NCBI GenBank assembly: GCA_003164755.1
Contig: PLUB01000118.1
Location: forward strand, 39,658 to 87,615
Origin: Methanosarcina sp.
Lineage (GTDB): Archaea; Halobacteriota; Methanosarcinia; Methanosarcinales; Methanosarcinaceae
DNA length: 47,958 nt
Reading direction: 5' to 3'
Shown: positions 46,327 to 47,958 of the stretch, piece after piece
Position numbering within the stretch: position 1 is the first letter of the stretch
Layout of the letters: every line of letters begins with the position of its first letter
Made by a program: the position numbers and the translations under genes
The notes under the pieces: model-generated
The model's input: the letters and a program-made list of their open reading frames with translations, nothing else
Database searches by the model: none
Told to the model about the DNA's origin: nothing

Positions 46327-47562
46327 ATGGAAGTAGTTGTCGACGTGGGTGGAAATCCCGGTGTAGACTGCAGAGGTTTTTGCAAATATTGTTATTTTAA
46401 AAAAGTAAAAGAAATTCCACCTTTGGGCTGCAAGCATTGTCTTCCTTTCAAAAAAGGGTGCGATTATTGCATCCGGGGTGTGAAGGAATCATACTCAGGC
46501 TTCAAACCCCTTCAGATGGTACTGGAAGAAACATCAAGAAAACTCTATTTCACAAGCGGAGAGATTAAAAAATTCACGATCAGCGGAGGAGGCGATTTGA
46601 GCTGCTATCCTGAACTGAAAAACCTTGTTTCGTTCTTGTCTCAATTCAAAGCTGCGATACATCTGGGGTATACAAGCGGGAAAGGTTTCAGCAAGCCTAA
46701 TGATGCTCTTTTCTACATTGATCATGGAATCACAGAAGTGAGTTTTACAGTCTTCGCAACTGATTTGGCTTTAAGAGCCGAATATATGAAAGACCCGGAG
46801 CCTGATGCCTCACTACAGGTTCTTCGAGACTTCTGCACTAACTGTGATGTATATGGGGCAATAGTACTCATTCCGGGTGTAAATGATAGAGAAATCCTCG
46901 ATAAAACTCTAAATGACCTTGAAATCATGGGTGCAAAAGGAGCAATCCTTATGAGATTTGCAAACTTCCCGGAAAATGGGCTAATCCTGAACAATGCCCC
47001 TATAATCCCGGGTATAAATCCGCATACAGTTCAAGAGTTCACAGAGCTTGTACGTAGTTTTGCAGCAAAATATCCTTCCATCAGAATCACAGGAACTCCG
47101 CTCGAAGACCCTTTAATTGGTTCCCCTTTTGCCATCCGAAACGTTCCTGAAGCCCTTGGAAGGCTTCCTAAGGTCACAAAAAAAGCTACTATTATTACAA
47201 GCCAGATAGCAGCACCAAGGCTGAGGGAAATCTTTGATGCCCTCGGAGGTACTGTAAATGTTGTTCCCTTAAATATGGACATCGGATGCCTAGCAACTAT
47301 TGACGATTTTAAAGCGCTAGACCTATCGGAAGTGAGTGAAACTGTCTTTATTCCAGGCAGGGCCTTTGTGCATGATATGGAAATTAAAGACGTTTTTAAA
47401 AGAGAGGGCGTTGATCGGCTTGTTCGTAGGGGTCCGGAATGTCTTTCCGTAGATGGAGAAATGTCAATAGGCATGACCAAAGAGGAAGTTCTTGAACTGG
47501 AAATCGAAAATTTCACTGAGCTGATAGGGCAGATCAACTCACTTGGGCTGCCTGTGAGATAA
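46327..47562 (+). CDS. mmp10: Mmp10, radical SAM methylase of the McrA arginine
   Basis: 411 residues. Methanogenesis marker 10 methylates the active-site Arg of McrA (Arg285 here). The radical SAM motif is unusual, C15-x3-C19-x2-C22 in [10 protein letters not shown]. Tyr23 follows it, a residue reported to ligate the iron-sulfur cluster in the M. acetivorans enzyme. Further Cys pairs at 35/38 and 45/48 (GCKHC and GCDYC) occur in the family. The C-terminal part is expected to bind a cobalamin. It is divergent from mcrB across 420 bp, which matches its substrate. A TATA-like CGTATATAGC lies near 46254. Confidence 0.93.
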   Translation: MEVVVDVGGNPGVDCRGFCKYCYFKKVKEIPPLGCKHCLPFKKGCDYCIRGVKESYSGFKPLQMVLEETSRKLYFTSGEIKKFTISGGGDLSCYPELKNLVSFLSQFKAAIHLGYTSGKGFSKPNDALFYIDHGITEVSFTVFATDLALRAEYMKDPEPDASLQVLRDFCTNCDVYGAIVLIPGVNDREILDKTLNDLEIMGAKGAILMRFANFPENGLILNNAPIIPGINPHTVQEFTELVRSFAAKYPSIRITGTPLEDPLIGSPFAIRNVPEALGRLPKVTKKATIITSQIAAPRLREIFDALGGTVNVVPLNMDIGCLATIDDFKALDLSEVSETVFIPGRAFVHDMEIKDVFKREGVDRLVRRGPECLSVDGEMSIGMTKEEVLELEIENFTELIGQINSLGLPVR

Positions 47563-47699
47563 AATGGTTCATTACCGAAAAGTTTTCAACCCAGATCCAT
47601 AAAGGGGGAATACTTTGTTTGATAATTATCAAGTTTGATGTAAAGATCATCAAAATATAGCTATATCTAAAAAAGATAGAGGATTTCGATTTATCTCTA
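47563..47699. other. Short gap after mmp10
   Basis: AT-rich. No terminator with a clear stem was found. Confidence 0.4.
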
Positions 47700-47858
47700 T
47701 TTTTTTCCGTGGAACCTTGTCCAAATCTTTCTCGCTAATTTTTGTATTTGACCAGATTTTTTCTTTTCTGGTTCATTATTCTTTGATTTTAAAGGTAGCT
47801 TCCAACACCCTCACAATACTCCTTTTATTATCATTGTTATCAACTGATAGATTATAGT
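47700..47858 (-). pseudogene. Tail of an IS5-type transposase gene (inverted copy)
   Basis: The reverse complement of about 160 bp matches 29889-30044 with few differences (shared AATCTATCAGTTGATAAC, AATAAAAGGAGTATTGT and AGGGTGTTGGAAGCTA). The frame is broken here, for instance at GATAATGAACC. The rest of the window (47859-47958) is AT-rich. The body of the element may continue past the window edge. Confidence 0.65.
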
Positions 47859-47958
47859 AAAAAGCGGTTCCGTTGCAAAAAATCTAAAAAAAATATGTAA
47901 ATCTATAAGTAATTAATAAAAATCAAAATATTCAAGGAAAATGTACTAACATTATAAA

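Noticed and set aside
1..47958. tRNA or rRNA genes
   Set aside because: I looked for the TPsiC arm (GGTTCGAATCC-like) and acceptor pairing and found only chance matches; a covariance-model search would be decisive.

Overview
The window is archaeal and almost certainly from a Methanosarcina. It carries a complete methyl-coenzyme M reductase operon (mcrBDCGA, minus strand, 45906 to 40980). Its McrA keeps the Methanosarcina positions His271 and Arg285 for the known modified residues. The divergent neighbour is mmp10, the radical SAM enzyme that methylates the McrA arginine. Elsewhere there are SepRS for indirect Cys-tRNA synthesis, an archaeal Hef helicase-nuclease, a histidine-type Thi4, UPF0147/UPF0148 proteins and class II GlyRS. 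The DNA is AT-rich and gene density is low, with long stretches of decayed genes and insertion-sequence remnants, as in M. barkeri-like genomes. The species cannot be fixed by reading alone.

Layout. 1-3400: degenerate IS481-type transposase, a uspA pseudogene with one in-frame TGA, and CHAT and TPR protein fragments. 3466-6705: a GC-rich island with the order bioB'-bioF-bioD-bioA, bacterial in style and broken in every gene. 7051-7833: thi4. 8150-12326: a graveyard of phage and defence remnants (small terminase with two in-frame TAG codons, SPFH protein, HsdR C-terminus) plus two intact genes, a YgjP-type M48 peptidase and an unknown 208-aa protein with a small upstream ORF. 13275-14594: cobyrinate (or Ni-sirohydrochlorin) a,c-diamide synthase. 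15824-17271: terminase remnant and a GT4 glycosyltransferase. 19624-28575: informational genes (glyS, hef, UPF0148, UPF0147, sepS). 28662-30177: transposon remnants. 31207-35559: engB, a polysaccharide deacetylase and a DUF89 phosphatase. 36330-38185: IS4-type remnant and an MBL-fold hydrolase. 39460-40208: three tandem TRAM-domain genes converging on the mcr operon. 40980-47562: mcr and mmp10. 47563-47958: another transposase tail.

Two patterns cross the window. First, a family of non-coding 84-93 bp elements with terminal inverted repeats (core TTTGATAAACCTC) occurs at least six times, and one copy sits inside another. Second, several otherwise readable broken genes are interrupted by TAG, the codon Methanosarcina can decode as pyrrolysine. 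The clearest cases are a small-terminase gene with two TAGs four codons apart and bioF with one TAG just before its PLP-lysine motif.
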